64,000 bases of DNA from Cognatishimia activa (GTDB lineage: Bacteria > Pseudomonadota > Alphaproteobacteria > Rhodobacterales > Rhodobacteraceae). The stretch covers positions 434,001-498,000 of the forward strand of contig NZ_CP060010.1 in NCBI RefSeq assembly GCF_017798205.1, written 5' to 3'. Positions 24,882 through 33,161 of the stretch are shown piece by piece. A program made the translations under genes and the position numbers. The stretch's first letter is position 1, and each line of letters opens with the position of its first letter. The notes below the pieces were generated by a model. That model was not told where the DNA came from. It worked only from the letters and a program-made list of their open reading frames with translations, and did not search any database.

Positions 24882-25526
24882 CTATTGGAGCTCAGCGTTG
24901 CCCGAAACTGCAACGTCGGAGCTGAGCCTCCGGCGGGCTATAGTGTCCGCGTTATATAAATCATTCCCTATCGCCCTTACTTCTGCCTCTTCCTGGGAAA
25001 GACCTTGTTCCAGCCAGCGTTCGACGAGGCGTCGTTTCAAGGCTTCATTCCCCACGTTTAGCCAAACAGAGAAGTCCCAATGGGGTTTCAACTCGCGCCA
25101 AGCGGGTGCGTCAAACAACAAGTAGTTACCTTCGACAAGCACAGTATCACAGTCCGGCCCGACAGACCCCGTTCCGCCAATCGCGATATCCCGATCACGG
25201 TCAAAGGTCGGAAAGTAGACCTGTTCTTCGTTGGTCAACGCAGCAACCATTCGCAGGAACCCGTTGGCATCAAACGTCTCTGGTGCGCCTTTCCGTTCCA
25301 ACAGTCCAAGCTCTGACAATACGCTGTTATCGAGGTGAAAGCCGTCCATCGGGACGACCTGGGTTGGACAACCGGCTTCGCACATCGCGCGAGCAAGGGC
25401 TTCGGAGATCGTTGATTTGCCGGAAGCAGGCGGACCGGCGATGGCAACAAGCCTTCGCCTTCCTTTGCGCGGCGCTGCCAGTGCGGGAGCCAGCAGCGCC
25501 TCGGCGATGTTATGAGGCGTATTCAC
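24882..25526 (-). CDS. frcK: Fructose operon kinase-like P-loop protein (FrcK, uridine kinase-like)
   Basis: A 214-residue P-loop nucleoside/sugar kinase-like protein. Walker A is GPPASGKSTIS at about residues 31-41; the MDGFHLDNSVL segment holds the acidic and His residues of the PRK/Udk fold, and VEGNYLLFDAPAW is the typical following strand. It overlaps the ABC ATPase gene by 4 bp (ATGA). This gene order (binding protein, permease, ATPase, kinase) matches frcBCAK of Sinorhizobium meliloti, where the transporter takes up fructose, ribose and mannose. The kinase substrate is not proven here. Confidence 0.85.
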   Translation of the reverse strand: MNTPHNIAEALLAPALAAPRKGRRRLVAIAGPPASGKSTISEALARAMCEAGCPTQVVPMDGFHLDNSVLSELGLLERKGAPETFDANGFLRMVAALTNEEQVYFPTFDRDRDIAIGGTGSVGPDCDTVLVEGNYLLFDAPAWRELKPHWDFSVWLNVGNEALKRRLVERWLEQGLSQEEAEVRAIGNDLYNADTIARRRLSSDVAVSGNAELQ

Positions 25527-26299
25527 GCCGCGTCCTGAGCGGGAGGTTCCTTGGCACCGGTCATAAAGGCCACAGCGTCCGACATGGTGTAGTCTTTCGG
25601 GTCAATCGTGCAAAGACGTTTACCCAGGCGATGGACGTGAATGCGATCTGCAACCTCGAAGACGTGAGGCATGTTGTGGCTGATCAGGATGATCGAGATT
25701 CCACGGGCTCGCACGTCCTTTATCAGTTCCAACACCCGGCGGCTTTCCTTGACACCGAGCGCGGCTGTCGGCTCGTCCATAATGATGAACTTCGAGGCGA
25801 AGGCTGCGGCGCGCGCGACAGCGACACCTTGGCGTTGTCCGCCGGAAAGAGTCTCGACCGGTTGCTTAATCGACTGCACGGTCATAAGCCCGAGTTCAGT
25901 CAGTTTCTCACGGGCGAAAGTCTCCATAGCTGGTTTGTCCAGCATCCGAAGCCAATCACCGAGAGGGCCTTTCTTACGGATCTCACGTCCGGTGAACATG
26001 TTGTCCGCGATGGACAGGGCCGGAGACAAAGCCAGGTTTTGGTAGACGATTTCGATCCCCATTTCACGTGCCTCGATAGGCGAGGTGAAGTGAACCGGTT
26101 TTCCGTCGATGAGAATTTCACCCTCATCAGGGACGGTTGCGCCGCAGATCGCTTTCACAATTGACGACTTACCGGCGCCGTTGTCTCCGATCACGGCCAG
26201 GATTTCGCCTTGGCGTAGTTCGAAGTCCGAGTGGTCGATTGCGGTCACGTGGCCATAGCGCTTCACGATTCCGCGGGCTTGTACGACTGGAGTAGACAT
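25523..26299 (-). CDS. frcA: Sugar ABC transporter ATP-binding protein (FrcA)
   Basis: A 258-residue single-domain ATPase from ATG 26299, which overlaps the permease stop (TAATG); a longer frame from 26377 is just read-through of the permease end. Walker A GDNGAGKSSIVK is at about residues 37-48, signature LSGGQRQGVAVARA at about 140, Walker B FIIMDEPTAALG at about 160, and the His switch LISHNMPHVFEVAD. Sugar ABC ATPases of the RbsA/MglA class are usually double; a single domain of this length is the hallmark of the FrcA type, which works as a homodimer. Confidence 0.93.
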   Translation of the reverse strand: MSTPVVQARGIVKRYGHVTAIDHSDFELRQGEILAVIGDNGAGKSSIVKAICGATVPDEGEILIDGKPVHFTSPIEAREMGIEIVYQNLALSPALSIADNMFTGREIRKKGPLGDWLRMLDKPAMETFAREKLTELGLMTVQSIKQPVETLSGGQRQGVAVARAAAFASKFIIMDEPTAALGVKESRRVLELIKDVRARGISIILISHNMPHVFEVADRIHVHRLGKRLCTIDPKDYTMSDAVAFMTGAKEPPAQDAA

Positions 26300-27369
26300 T
26301 ATGCCGATACCCTTCTGATCCATTGGTCGATTGCGACCGCGATGATGATGAGCCAACCGATAGCGAAGACCTGCCACAGCACGTCGACACCGGCCATGCG
26401 AAGACCCGATTGGAAGACGCCCACAATCAGGGCTCCGAAGAGCGCTCCCATGATCGAGCCACGTCCACCAAAGAGTGAGATGCCTCCGATAACTACGGCC
26501 GTGATCGACTGAAGATTGCCCTCATAGAATGACTGTGGCGAGATTGAACCGACACGACCGATGGATGCCCAACCAGCCAGCGCACAGACAAAACCTGCCA
26601 GCAAATAGACAGAGACCAGCGTGCGTTCGGTGCGGATACCAGCTAATTCGGCAGCTTCCATGTCGTCGCCGATGGCATAGACGTGGCGGCCCCATGCGGT
26701 CTTGTTCAGCATGTACCAAAGCACGACAAAGACGACGATCATCAGGATTACGCCAAATGTGATCCGTGCGCCGCCAAGATTGATGGCATTGCCGAAGAAC
26801 TTCAGGAACGGCGCGTTTGCGTCGATATCCTGCGAACGGATCGACTGCGCACCAGAGAGCCAGAGGTTCAGAGCAAAGAATATCGACCAAGTGCCCAGAG
26901 TGGTGATGAAGGGCGGCAGCTTGATCTTGGTGATTAATAGGCCGTTCATCATGCCCGCCCCTGTGCCGCCGAGGAAACCGACCAGTATGGCAAGCGGGGC
27001 GGGAACGCCCATGGTAACTGCCAGGTTGCCCATGATGACGGACATCAGGACCATAATTGCAGCGACTGACAAATCGATGCCCGCTGTGATGATAATCATG
27101 CTCTGGGCGGCTGCCAGAATGCCGATGATCGAAACTTGCTGCATGATCAAAGACAGGTTAAAGGCTGAGAAAAAGCGTTCGCCGGCAATGATGCCAAAGG
27201 CCAGAAGGCTGATGAGAAGAACAATAACCGGAACCAGTGTCGGGTTATTGTGCAAGACGTGCTGAATGCGTTCCAAAAGCGTGTGGCTTTTCTTGAACTC
27301 GGCGACTTTACTGTCGCTACCATCCAGAACACGCTCAAACTCTTGCGAGGGTTGGGATGTGTTCGTCAT
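26299..27369 (-). CDS. frcC: Sugar ABC transporter permease (FrcC)
   Basis: A 356-residue inner-membrane permease of the BPD_transp_2 (RbsC-like) family with about nine to ten helices. ATG 27369 is chosen, with GGAGG eight bases upstream, rather than 27417. The conserved cytoplasmic coupling segment reads GRHVYAIGDDMEAAELAGIRTERTL, close to the family EAA-like loop. AAQSMIIITAGIDLSVAAIMVL is the typical second-helix signature. It is preceded by a stem-loop after frcB and overlaps frcA at its end. Confidence 0.93.
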   Translation of the reverse strand: MTNTSQPSQEFERVLDGSDSKVAEFKKSHTLLERIQHVLHNNPTLVPVIVLLISLLAFGIIAGERFFSAFNLSLIMQQVSIIGILAAAQSMIIITAGIDLSVAAIMVLMSVIMGNLAVTMGVPAPLAILVGFLGGTGAGMMNGLLITKIKLPPFITTLGTWSIFFALNLWLSGAQSIRSQDIDANAPFLKFFGNAINLGGARITFGVILMIVVFVVLWYMLNKTAWGRHVYAIGDDMEAAELAGIRTERTLVSVYLLAGFVCALAGWASIGRVGSISPQSFYEGNLQSITAVVIGGISLFGGRGSIMGALFGALIVGVFQSGLRMAGVDVLWQVFAIGWLIIIAVAIDQWIRRVSA

Positions 27370-27441
27370 GTCGGTATCCTCCGCCTTCAGCATGGCCAAG
27401 GCGTTCGACTGTGTCAAAGATTAGGTGGGGAGAGAGTTGAA

Positions 27442-27460
27442 GGGGGCGACACGCGCCCCC
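27442..27460 (-). promoter_or_regulatory. Intercistronic stem-loop between frcB and frcC
   Basis: GGGGGCG (27442-27448) pairs with CGCCCCC (27454-27460) around a 5-nt loop, just past the frcB stop. As with the dctP hairpin, it has no T-run and probably raises frcB mRNA over the downstream genes. Confidence 0.7.
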
Positions 27461-27484
27461 TCCGAGGGGAGAGAAGTTAGGCGA

Positions 27485-28501
27485 TTAGCCCCAGCACTTC
27501 GCCAGACCTTCGGCCGAGGTCAGCGAGTCGATGCCGGCAACAGGCTGGTCGGTGATCAGCTCAACACCAGTGTTGAAGAAGTCGAGACCTGGGGTGTTCT
27601 CAGGCTTGGTGCCGTTGTTGGCCCAGTCGACAATCGCATCGATGCCTTTGGATGCCATCAGCAATGGGAACTGCATCGAGGTCGCGCCGATCACGCCTTC
27701 CGCGATATTCTGGACACCCGGGCAGCCACCATCGACCGATACGATCAGAACGTCGTCCTGACGACCAAAGGCTTTCAACGCTTCATATGCACCGGCAGCG
27801 GCAGGTTCGTTGATGGTGTAAACAAGGTTCACTCCTGGGTCGATCTGGAGAAGGTTCTCCATCGCGGTGCGGCCGCCTTCTTCATTGCCGTTGGTAACGT
27901 CGTTGCCGACAATACGCGCATCGTCTTCGTCACCGATGTCGGTTGGGTCTTTGATGTCGATGCCAAAGCCCTGCAGGAAGCCGTTGTTACGCAGGTAGTC
28001 AACCGAGATTTCCGATGGATTCAGGTCGAGCAGCGCGATTTTCGCATTCGCTGCGTCATCGCCCATTTTGGCTTTCGCCCACTCACCGATCAGAACGCCC
28101 GCTTTGAAGTTGTCAGTTGCGAAGGTCGCATCAGCCACATTTGCAGGCTCAAACGGAGTGTCGAGTGCGATGACCAGAGCGCCAGCTTCACGTGCTTGCG
28201 TGATAACAGGGGTCAGTGCGCGGCTGTCGGTTGGTGTGATCAGGATGCCCTGTGCGCCCGATGCGATGCAGCTTTCAACCGCGGCGATCTGGCTTTCAAC
28301 GTCGCCGTCGATTTTACCAGCATAAGTCGAAAGGCTTACACCGTTCGCTTCGGCCCCTGCCAACGCACCTTCCTTCATTTTAACGAAGAACGGGTTGGTG
28401 TCGGTTTTGGTGATCAGGCAGGCGCTGATGTCAGCCGATGCTGCCGACGCGAATGCCGAGGCGGTCAGGGCCAGTGCGGATGCAGTTACGAGTTTTTTCA
28501 T
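27485..28501 (-). CDS. frcB: Sugar ABC transporter periplasmic binding protein (FrcB)
   Basis: A 338-residue secreted receptor with a clear signal peptide (first 23 residues, ending ASAASA). The mature protein has the Peripla_BP_4 sugar-binding pattern: [22 protein letters not shown], then [22 protein letters not shown] and [21 protein letters not shown], the last carrying the Asn-Glu hinge motif of ribose/fructose receptors. GGGAGG lies six bases before the ATG. First gene of the frc operon, divergent from the ROK regulator. Fructose is the expected main ligand by analogy with the rhizobial operon. Confidence 0.92.
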   Translation of the reverse strand: MKKLVTASALALTASAFASAASADISACLITKTDTNPFFVKMKEGALAGAEANGVSLSTYAGKIDGDVESQIAAVESCIASGAQGILITPTDSRALTPVITQAREAGALVIALDTPFEPANVADATFATDNFKAGVLIGEWAKAKMGDDAANAKIALLDLNPSEISVDYLRNNGFLQGFGIDIKDPTDIGDEDDARIVGNDVTNGNEEGGRTAMENLLQIDPGVNLVYTINEPAAAGAYEALKAFGRQDDVLIVSVDGGCPGVQNIAEGVIGATSMQFPLLMASKGIDAIVDWANNGTKPENTPGLDFFNTGVELITDQPVAGIDSLTSAEGLAKCWG

Positions 28502-28603
28502 GATGTCCTCCCAGACAATTCAACAAGGCCCAAGTGGGGCCAATCCTCCAAGTGATCGCTGTGATCGACACTAGGCATAAACGCGATTCGAGGCAGCCGT
28601 CAA

Positions 28604-28632
28604 TAAATAAATAAAGTTGATTTATTAATTCG
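28604..28632. promoter_or_regulatory. AT-rich dyad in the frcB-frcR divergent promoter
   Basis: AATAAA (28610-28615) and TTTATT (28621-28626) flank GTTGA, in the gap between frcB and the ROK gene. ROK repressors bind AT-rich dyads of this kind. The 13-mer TAAATAAAGTTGA at 28608-28620 also forms part of the FCD operator arm at 4666-4678. Confidence 0.5.
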
Positions 28633-28666
28633 AGATCCCTTATTTTCTTTTCCAGGGAGGACGTCT

Positions 28667-29878
28667 ATGGTTCGGGCAATGGATGGAAGCAAAGTAAGAG
28701 AGATCACGGGAGGCGTGAATCAAAGTGGTGTTCGGGACCATAACGAACGCCTCATCCTCTCTATGCTTCAGCGCCATGGCCCGATGCCAGGAAGCGATGT
28801 TGCCCGGCAATCCGGACTGTCACCCCAGACGGTTTCGATCATTCTGAGGAAGCTGGAAAAGGACGGCATTCTCCGCCGCGGCGATCCGGTGCGGGGAAAG
28901 GTTGGCAAACCGTCGATCCCGATGGAGCTGAACCCGGATGGGGTCTTTTCGGTTGGGCTGAAAATCGGGCGCAGGAGCGCAGACCTGGTGCTGATGGATT
29001 TCTGCGGCGAAGTCCGCAACCAGCTTCACACGACATACGATTACGCGCTACCGGATGCCGTCTTCGGGTTCCTCGAAGCGGGGTTAGAGGAAATCAAATC
29101 GGGCTTGACCGCCGCCCAAAAAACACGCCTTTGCGGAATCGGCATCGGGACACCTTTTGAGCTTTGGAAGTGGCATGACCTCGAAGGAATTGCCGCAGAA
29201 CGGTTTCGCTCGTGGAAAGATGTAGACTTTTCCAAGACTGTCGCTGCGTTCTCCAAGCTGCCAGTGTTTGTCGTCAACGATGCAACCGCCGCTTGCCATG
29301 CCGAACACCTCTACGGACGCGGTAAGGAATTCAGGGATTATGCCTACTTCTTCATTGGATCGTTCATCGGGGGTGGTGTCGCCCTGAACGGCACCGTGTT
29401 CGAAGGCAATCAGGGGAACGCAGGGGCACTGGGATCGATGCGGACGACTGGGCCCTTGGGTGAAAGCCAGCAACTTATCGACACCGCGTCGCTGCACCTT
29501 TTGGAGGCGCGGCTAGTTGAGGCCGGTGTTGATCCTTCAATCCTTTGGAACAAGCCCCAAGACTGGACCGGGATCGAACGGTACGTCGAGCCCTGGATCG
29601 GCGAAACCGCACAAGAATTGGCAAAGGCGTCGCTCTCTATATGTTCGGTGATCGACTTCGAAGCGGTTCTGATCGATGGCGCCATGCCAAAAGAAATTCG
29701 GGACGAGTTGGTGGCCCGCGTCGAGCGCTACATCGTCAACCAGGACAAACGCGGGCTCATCGCGCCCGAGATAGAGGCCGGTTCAGTTGGCGAAAATTCA
29801 CGGGCCGTGGGCGCGGCAAGCAATCCGATCTTTCGACAGTTCCTGCTGAACACGAATGCAGGGTTATCCGCAGGTTAG
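28667..29878 (+). CDS. frcR: ROK family transcriptional regulator (FrcR)
   Basis: A 403-residue regulator with an N-terminal winged helix (NERLILSMLQRHGPMPGSDVARQSGLSPQTVSIILRKLEKDGIL, residues about 25-70) and a C-terminal ROK sugar-kinase-like domain (residues about 88-395) that includes an FIGSFIGGGVALNGTVFEGNQGNAGALG segment. The kinase zinc cluster (CxCGxxGC) is not evident, which is common in regulatory ROKs of this group. Start ATG 28667 follows GGGAGG. It is divergent from frcBCAK, the arrangement of FrcR in rhizobia, so it probably represses that operon until a sugar or sugar phosphate binds. Confidence 0.88.
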   Translation: MVRAMDGSKVREITGGVNQSGVRDHNERLILSMLQRHGPMPGSDVARQSGLSPQTVSIILRKLEKDGILRRGDPVRGKVGKPSIPMELNPDGVFSVGLKIGRRSADLVLMDFCGEVRNQLHTTYDYALPDAVFGFLEAGLEEIKSGLTAAQKTRLCGIGIGTPFELWKWHDLEGIAAERFRSWKDVDFSKTVAAFSKLPVFVVNDATAACHAEHLYGRGKEFRDYAYFFIGSFIGGGVALNGTVFEGNQGNAGALGSMRTTGPLGESQQLIDTASLHLLEARLVEAGVDPSILWNKPQDWTGIERYVEPWIGETAQELAKASLSICSVIDFEAVLIDGAMPKEIRDELVARVERYIVNQDKRGLIAPEIEAGSVGENSRAVGAASNPIFRQFLLNTNAGLSAG

Positions 29879-30353
29879 GAGCGTTCGCTGGTGACGACCC
29901 CGGCAACCTGGATCAGAAAGCGGACGCAGGCGGGCGGGAACGAAAGGAAACGTGATTGGGCGAAAATGGCCAGTTCCCGCCAGCCGCGCAAAGGTCAGAA
30001 AAGTCCCGCAGACTGTGAGTTTGGCCGCCCACCGATTTCACAAACGCAGCGAATGGCAGGTTCGACGGGCCGCACCGCAGCGATCAGAGCCCTCGGCTGA
30101 CGGCAGGTTTGGGCCGCTCTTCGCCGCTAAATGGCAGCAATGCGCGGTTCGCTCCCGTTCAAGCGTAGTACAGAATCCGTCACATTGGGCTCATTCCGGT
30201 CATTCGCTGCCAGAATCACTTCGTTAGCACTTCTTTCCTACGCTCCAACACCACACTAAGGAGTCTAACCATGTTGAAAGAACAAGATGAACTCATGAAC
30301 ATCCTTCTCTAATACGTTCTAAGCTACGGGATTACGGATAGAGCTTCTTCCTT
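29879..30353. other. Gene-free stretch after frcR, with a 13-codon ORF
   Basis: 29941-30235 holds GC-rich intergenic sequence (GAATGGCAGGTT, CATTCGCTGCC and similar short inverted pieces) with no credible gene. At 30271-30312 a 13-codon frame (MLKEQDELMNILL) follows an AAGGAG site eleven bases upstream; it may be a leader peptide or chance. No terminator for frcR is seen. Confidence 0.4.
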
Positions 30354-30635
30354 CTTCCCCTATCTCCCATTACTGGTACCTATTAGGATACCCACGTACG
30401 AAGGGACCCATAGACAGCGCCTCAGAGAGAGGCCTTCGGAGAGCCCCCAGAGATGGTCACAGAGAGCTCCAGGGAGGCCTCCTAAGGTATGGCTGGGATG
30501 TCTGAGTGCCCCTATCGCGAGCTCCCTAGAACAGCCTGTAACCAGCCTGAGAAATGCCCCCGAAAGTGCCCCAGTTTGCTAGGTGCTTGGGTAAAGCCGA
30601 AGAATGCTATCGAGAAGCAAGGTATCCTACCACCC

Positions 30636-31000
30636 CAGCCATCTTCCTTTCTTGAGTGTTTGCTAGGTGCGGTCAGGCCGTAGAGACCCAGAATGCCCCC
30701 GAAAATGCCCCTGTTCGGGTGTGGCGGGTATCCCCACCAGAACACCCAGCGCGCCTCACTCACGAGGTAGCAAGGCGTGATCCACTCCGTAGGCCGCTCT
30801 GATCCAATCGTCGTGCTTGTTGTCCCGGCGATCCCCCCGCGTGAGGTGGTGTGGGTTGATGCAGGTGCGGTTATGGCACCGATGGCGCACCACGATACTC
30901 CACGGTAACGCCACGCCTTCCGCGACACAGTAAATGAACCGATAGGCCTCCAGCTGCACCCCTCGGAACCGTGCTTTGCGCGGCTCCTGAGTGGGTGTGG
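30636..31000 (-). repeat. Left arm of a 365-bp inverted repeat
   Basis: This 365-bp segment is, base by base as far as I can compare by eye, the exact reverse complement of 32797-33161. Both arms contain the HNH 3' part and box 1. They flank 1796 bp holding most of the helicase gene and the 5' part of the HNH gene. Confidence 0.85.
30756..31000 (-). pseudogene. HNH endonuclease fragment, copy C
   Basis: It keeps the last 81 codons, including the full RHRCHNRTCINPHHLTRGD motif and the HALLPRE end, but lacks the first 41 codons. A start at ATG 30959 inside the frame (MQLEAYRF in the sibling copies) would give 67 residues with a whole HNH motif, so residual activity cannot be excluded. It is identical to the same part of copy D on the opposite strand. 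Confidence 0.75.
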
Positions 31001-31067
31001 CGAGCGGCCAATAATCGCTGCTTTTTTCGCCTCATAAGTTACTGTTTTTGAATATCTTTTACAGGCG

Positions 31068-31130
31068 ACCCTTTAGGTGCTCTCTAAAAAGGGTCTGCCA
31101 CCTGTGAATTTCGAACCATTTTTCGGTTCG
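31068..31130 (+). other. Two stem-loops upstream of the helicase gene
   Basis: ACCCTTT (31068-31074) pairs with AAAGGGT (31088-31094), and CGAACC (31112-31117) with GGTTCG (31125-31130). They lie 100-160 bp before the helicase start in an otherwise gene-free 227-bp stretch unique to this copy. They could be a leader structure, a single-strand origin or an antisense RNA site. Confidence 0.4.
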
Positions 31131-31227
31131 GAGCAGCTCCATTCTTCAAGTCCACTCAATCAAAAAACTGCACGGCCTGCATGCACTCCGCATGTGGGTT
31201 AGCGAGCTATTATAAGAAAGACATTTA

Positions 31228-32673
31228 ATGCAAAATCATAACATTCAGATCAATGATCGACGGGCCAATGCCGCCATTAACGAAGAAGACGTCCACAGGC
31301 TCGCCCGAGCAATGTCGGGCTGGTACGTTCGGATGGATGGCAAGTACTACGACGCCAGTGATCCCAAGAACAAGTATTCTCGGGACGATGTGCAGGCAGC
31401 ATCGACCTTCCGCTTCCAGGAAGACTTTCCAGAGATCCCACTTTCGGACGAACTCCTTCGAGAGGTCTTCGAGACTGCGCTGACGAAGAAGACCTTCGAC
31501 CGATCGCTCGCAGTCCCTACTTGGAATGGAAAGGTCCAGTGCCTTCCAGGACAACAGGATCGGTTCAGCTGGAAGCACGGTATGGTGACCATCAACACCT
31601 GGACCGAGCCAGCCTACCGGAGCGTTGAAGTTGCTGAGGGTTCCCTCGGGACGATCGGTGACTTCCTCGACTTCATCTTCGACACCGAGCGAGAAAAGGA
31701 TATCTTCCTGAACTGGCTTGCATGGTGCCTTCAGAATGAGGATCAGAAGCCAACGTGGGGTCCGTTGCTTTACTCGAAAAGCAAAGGTACCGGCAAAAGT
31801 ACACTGTGCGACATCGCTCGAGCGCTGTTCGGCAAGGGCAACTCCATCCGCCAGAACAACGTCGATAAGCTGACCGGGCAATTCAACCTTCAGGTCTTGC
31901 TGTCGAAGTTGGTGATCTCGGAAGAGCTCGACATCCGACCCGGCACTAAGGCAGCAAACGCGCTGAAGACCTTCATGACCGAGACCGATGCGAGTGCCGA
32001 GGCTAAGGGACGCGAACTGCAACGGATCGAGCAGTGCTTCGCTGCTATTTTCACCTCCAACCACTTGCCGCTCTGGATCGAAGAAAACGACCGTCGGTAT
32101 TGGGTTGTTGGGATCGAACATGACGGGCGTGCGGGTGGCGCGAGGGCGGCAGAGTTCGGAGAGCTCGTAGGAAACCTCTACGCCTACCTGGGGCACGATG
32201 CCCATCTTGCAGAGGCCTACGCCTATCTGATGCAGCGAGAGCTCCCAGTGGGCTTCTCAGGGAAGGCGTTCAATGTTGCTGAGTTGATGACCCCGGCCAT
32301 GGAGTTGATCTTCGGCAATGGCGCTCGCACCTCCAACGAGATCCTTCAGGAGTATCTGGACGAGAAGGGACTGAACTGGATCCTTCAGACGCAGCTGAGT
32401 GAGTATATCACCGGCGAGTTGCGCGGGAACGTGAATGCGCTCCGGTACCCAATGACTGAGTTGGGCTGGAAGAAAGCTGAAGTGAAGTTCGGTGGTCGAG
32501 ACTACCGCCGATCTGTCTGGGTGCGTCCAGGGTTCACCGCTGCTGGTGGGAGGTTGATCCATCCCGATGGTAAGAGTGAGCTTCTTATCGACGACGGTGA
32601 ACGGATCCAAGATCAGATTACGGGTCGCAACCAAGTCTTCGAAGACACCATCTCGGAGGAGGACATTTACTGA
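31228..32673 (+). CDS. D5-type SF3 helicase / phage-plasmid primase C-terminal (DUF5906-like)
   Basis: A 481-residue replication protein. A central superfamily 3 ATPase is seen: Walker A SKGTGKSTLC at about residues 187-196, Walker B LVISEELD at about 228-235, and the sensor strand FTSNHLPLWIEENDRRYWVVG at about 270-290, typical of P4/D5 family helicases from phages, satellites and plasmids. The first 150 residues do not show a primase polymerase active site, so this is a helicase-only form or has an unrecognised N-domain. The C-terminal 130 residues resemble a winged-helix region. It overlaps the HNH gene (TGATG), so the two are co-translated. This is the likely replication initiator of the element. 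Confidence 0.88.
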   Translation: MQNHNIQINDRRANAAINEEDVHRLARAMSGWYVRMDGKYYDASDPKNKYSRDDVQAASTFRFQEDFPEIPLSDELLREVFETALTKKTFDRSLAVPTWNGKVQCLPGQQDRFSWKHGMVTINTWTEPAYRSVEVAEGSLGTIGDFLDFIFDTEREKDIFLNWLAWCLQNEDQKPTWGPLLYSKSKGTGKSTLCDIARALFGKGNSIRQNNVDKLTGQFNLQVLLSKLVISEELDIRPGTKAANALKTFMTETDASAEAKGRELQRIEQCFAAIFTSNHLPLWIEENDRRYWVVGIEHDGRAGGARAAEFGELVGNLYAYLGHDAHLAEAYAYLMQRELPVGFSGKAFNVAELMTPAMELIFGNGARTSNEILQEYLDEKGLNWILQTQLSEYITGELRGNVNALRYPMTELGWKKAEVKFGGRDYRRSVWVRPGFTAAGGRLIHPDGKSELLIDDGERIQDQITGRNQVFEDTISEEDIY

Positions 32674-33041
32674 TGTATCGAGAAAAGAACGAAGCCTGGA
32701 TGCAGGACGTGCTTGATAACCACTACGAGGAGGCCCTTGCGAGGGCCAACTCACTCCTTGCCGAGGTGGAACAGGATCCAATAACAGGATGTCTCCCCAC
32801 ACCCACTCAGGAGCCGCGCAAAGCACGGTTCCGAGGGGTGCAGCTGGAGGCCTATCGGTTCATTTACTGTGTCGCGGAAGGCGTGGCGTTACCGTGGAGT
32901 ATCGTGGTGCGCCATCGGTGCCATAACCGCACCTGCATCAACCCACACCACCTCACGCGGGGGGATCGCCGGGACAACAAGCACGACGATTGGATCAGAG
33001 CGGCCTACGGAGTGGATCACGCCTTGCTACCTCGTGAGTGA
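32673..33041 (+). CDS. HNH endonuclease, copy D (intact)
   Basis: The only complete copy, 122 residues, starting MYREKNEAWMQDVLDNHYEE. An N-terminal helical part (1-40) is followed by a variable bridge and the HNH_3 motif RHRCHNRTCINPHHLTRGDRRDNKHDD at residues about 83-109, with the Cys pair and His residues of small phage and homing nucleases. It overlaps the helicase stop by one base. Three further partial copies lie in the window. Coupling of a nicking nuclease to a replicative helicase could start rolling or strand-displacement replication, or serve in DNA packaging; both are inferences. Confidence 0.85.
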   Translation: MYREKNEAWMQDVLDNHYEEALARANSLLAEVEQDPITGCLPTPTQEPRKARFRGVQLEAYRFIYCVAEGVALPWSIVVRHRCHNRTCINPHHLTRGDRRDNKHDDWIRAAYGVDHALLPRE

Positions 33042-33161
33042 GGCGCGCTGGGTGTTCTGGTGGGGATACCCGCCACACCCGAACAGGGGCATTTTCGGGG
33101 GCATTCTGGGTCTCTACGGCCTGACCGCACCTAGCAAACACTCAAGAAAGGAAGATGGCTG
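32797..33161 (+). repeat. Right arm of the 365-bp inverted repeat
   Basis: Mirror of 30636-31000. It ends at 33161 inside GGAAGATGGCTG, where the homology to remnants B and C stops abruptly and phage-like AT-rich DNA begins. Confidence 0.85.

Larger units (their letters stand above)
30354..31000 (-). mobile_element. HNH element remnant C (right end, minus strand)
   Basis: Read on the minus strand it carries the last two thirds of the HNH gene, box 1 (30690-30711), box 2 (30552-30572) and the tail down to the GGTACC/TACCAGTAATGGGAGAT region at about 30362. It matches remnant B past box 1 and the copy at 32673 up to 30636. It is cut within the HNH gene at 31000. Confidence 0.82.

Noticed and set aside
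25106-28555. Long plus-strand frames opposite frcA and frcB (25106-26164, 27425-28555)
   Set aside because: Antisense to well-supported ABC transporter genes; products have no domain pattern.
31225-32205. 326-residue minus-strand frame opposite the helicase
   Set aside because: Shadow of a gene with clear SF3 helicase motifs; no ribosome site or domain in the antisense product.
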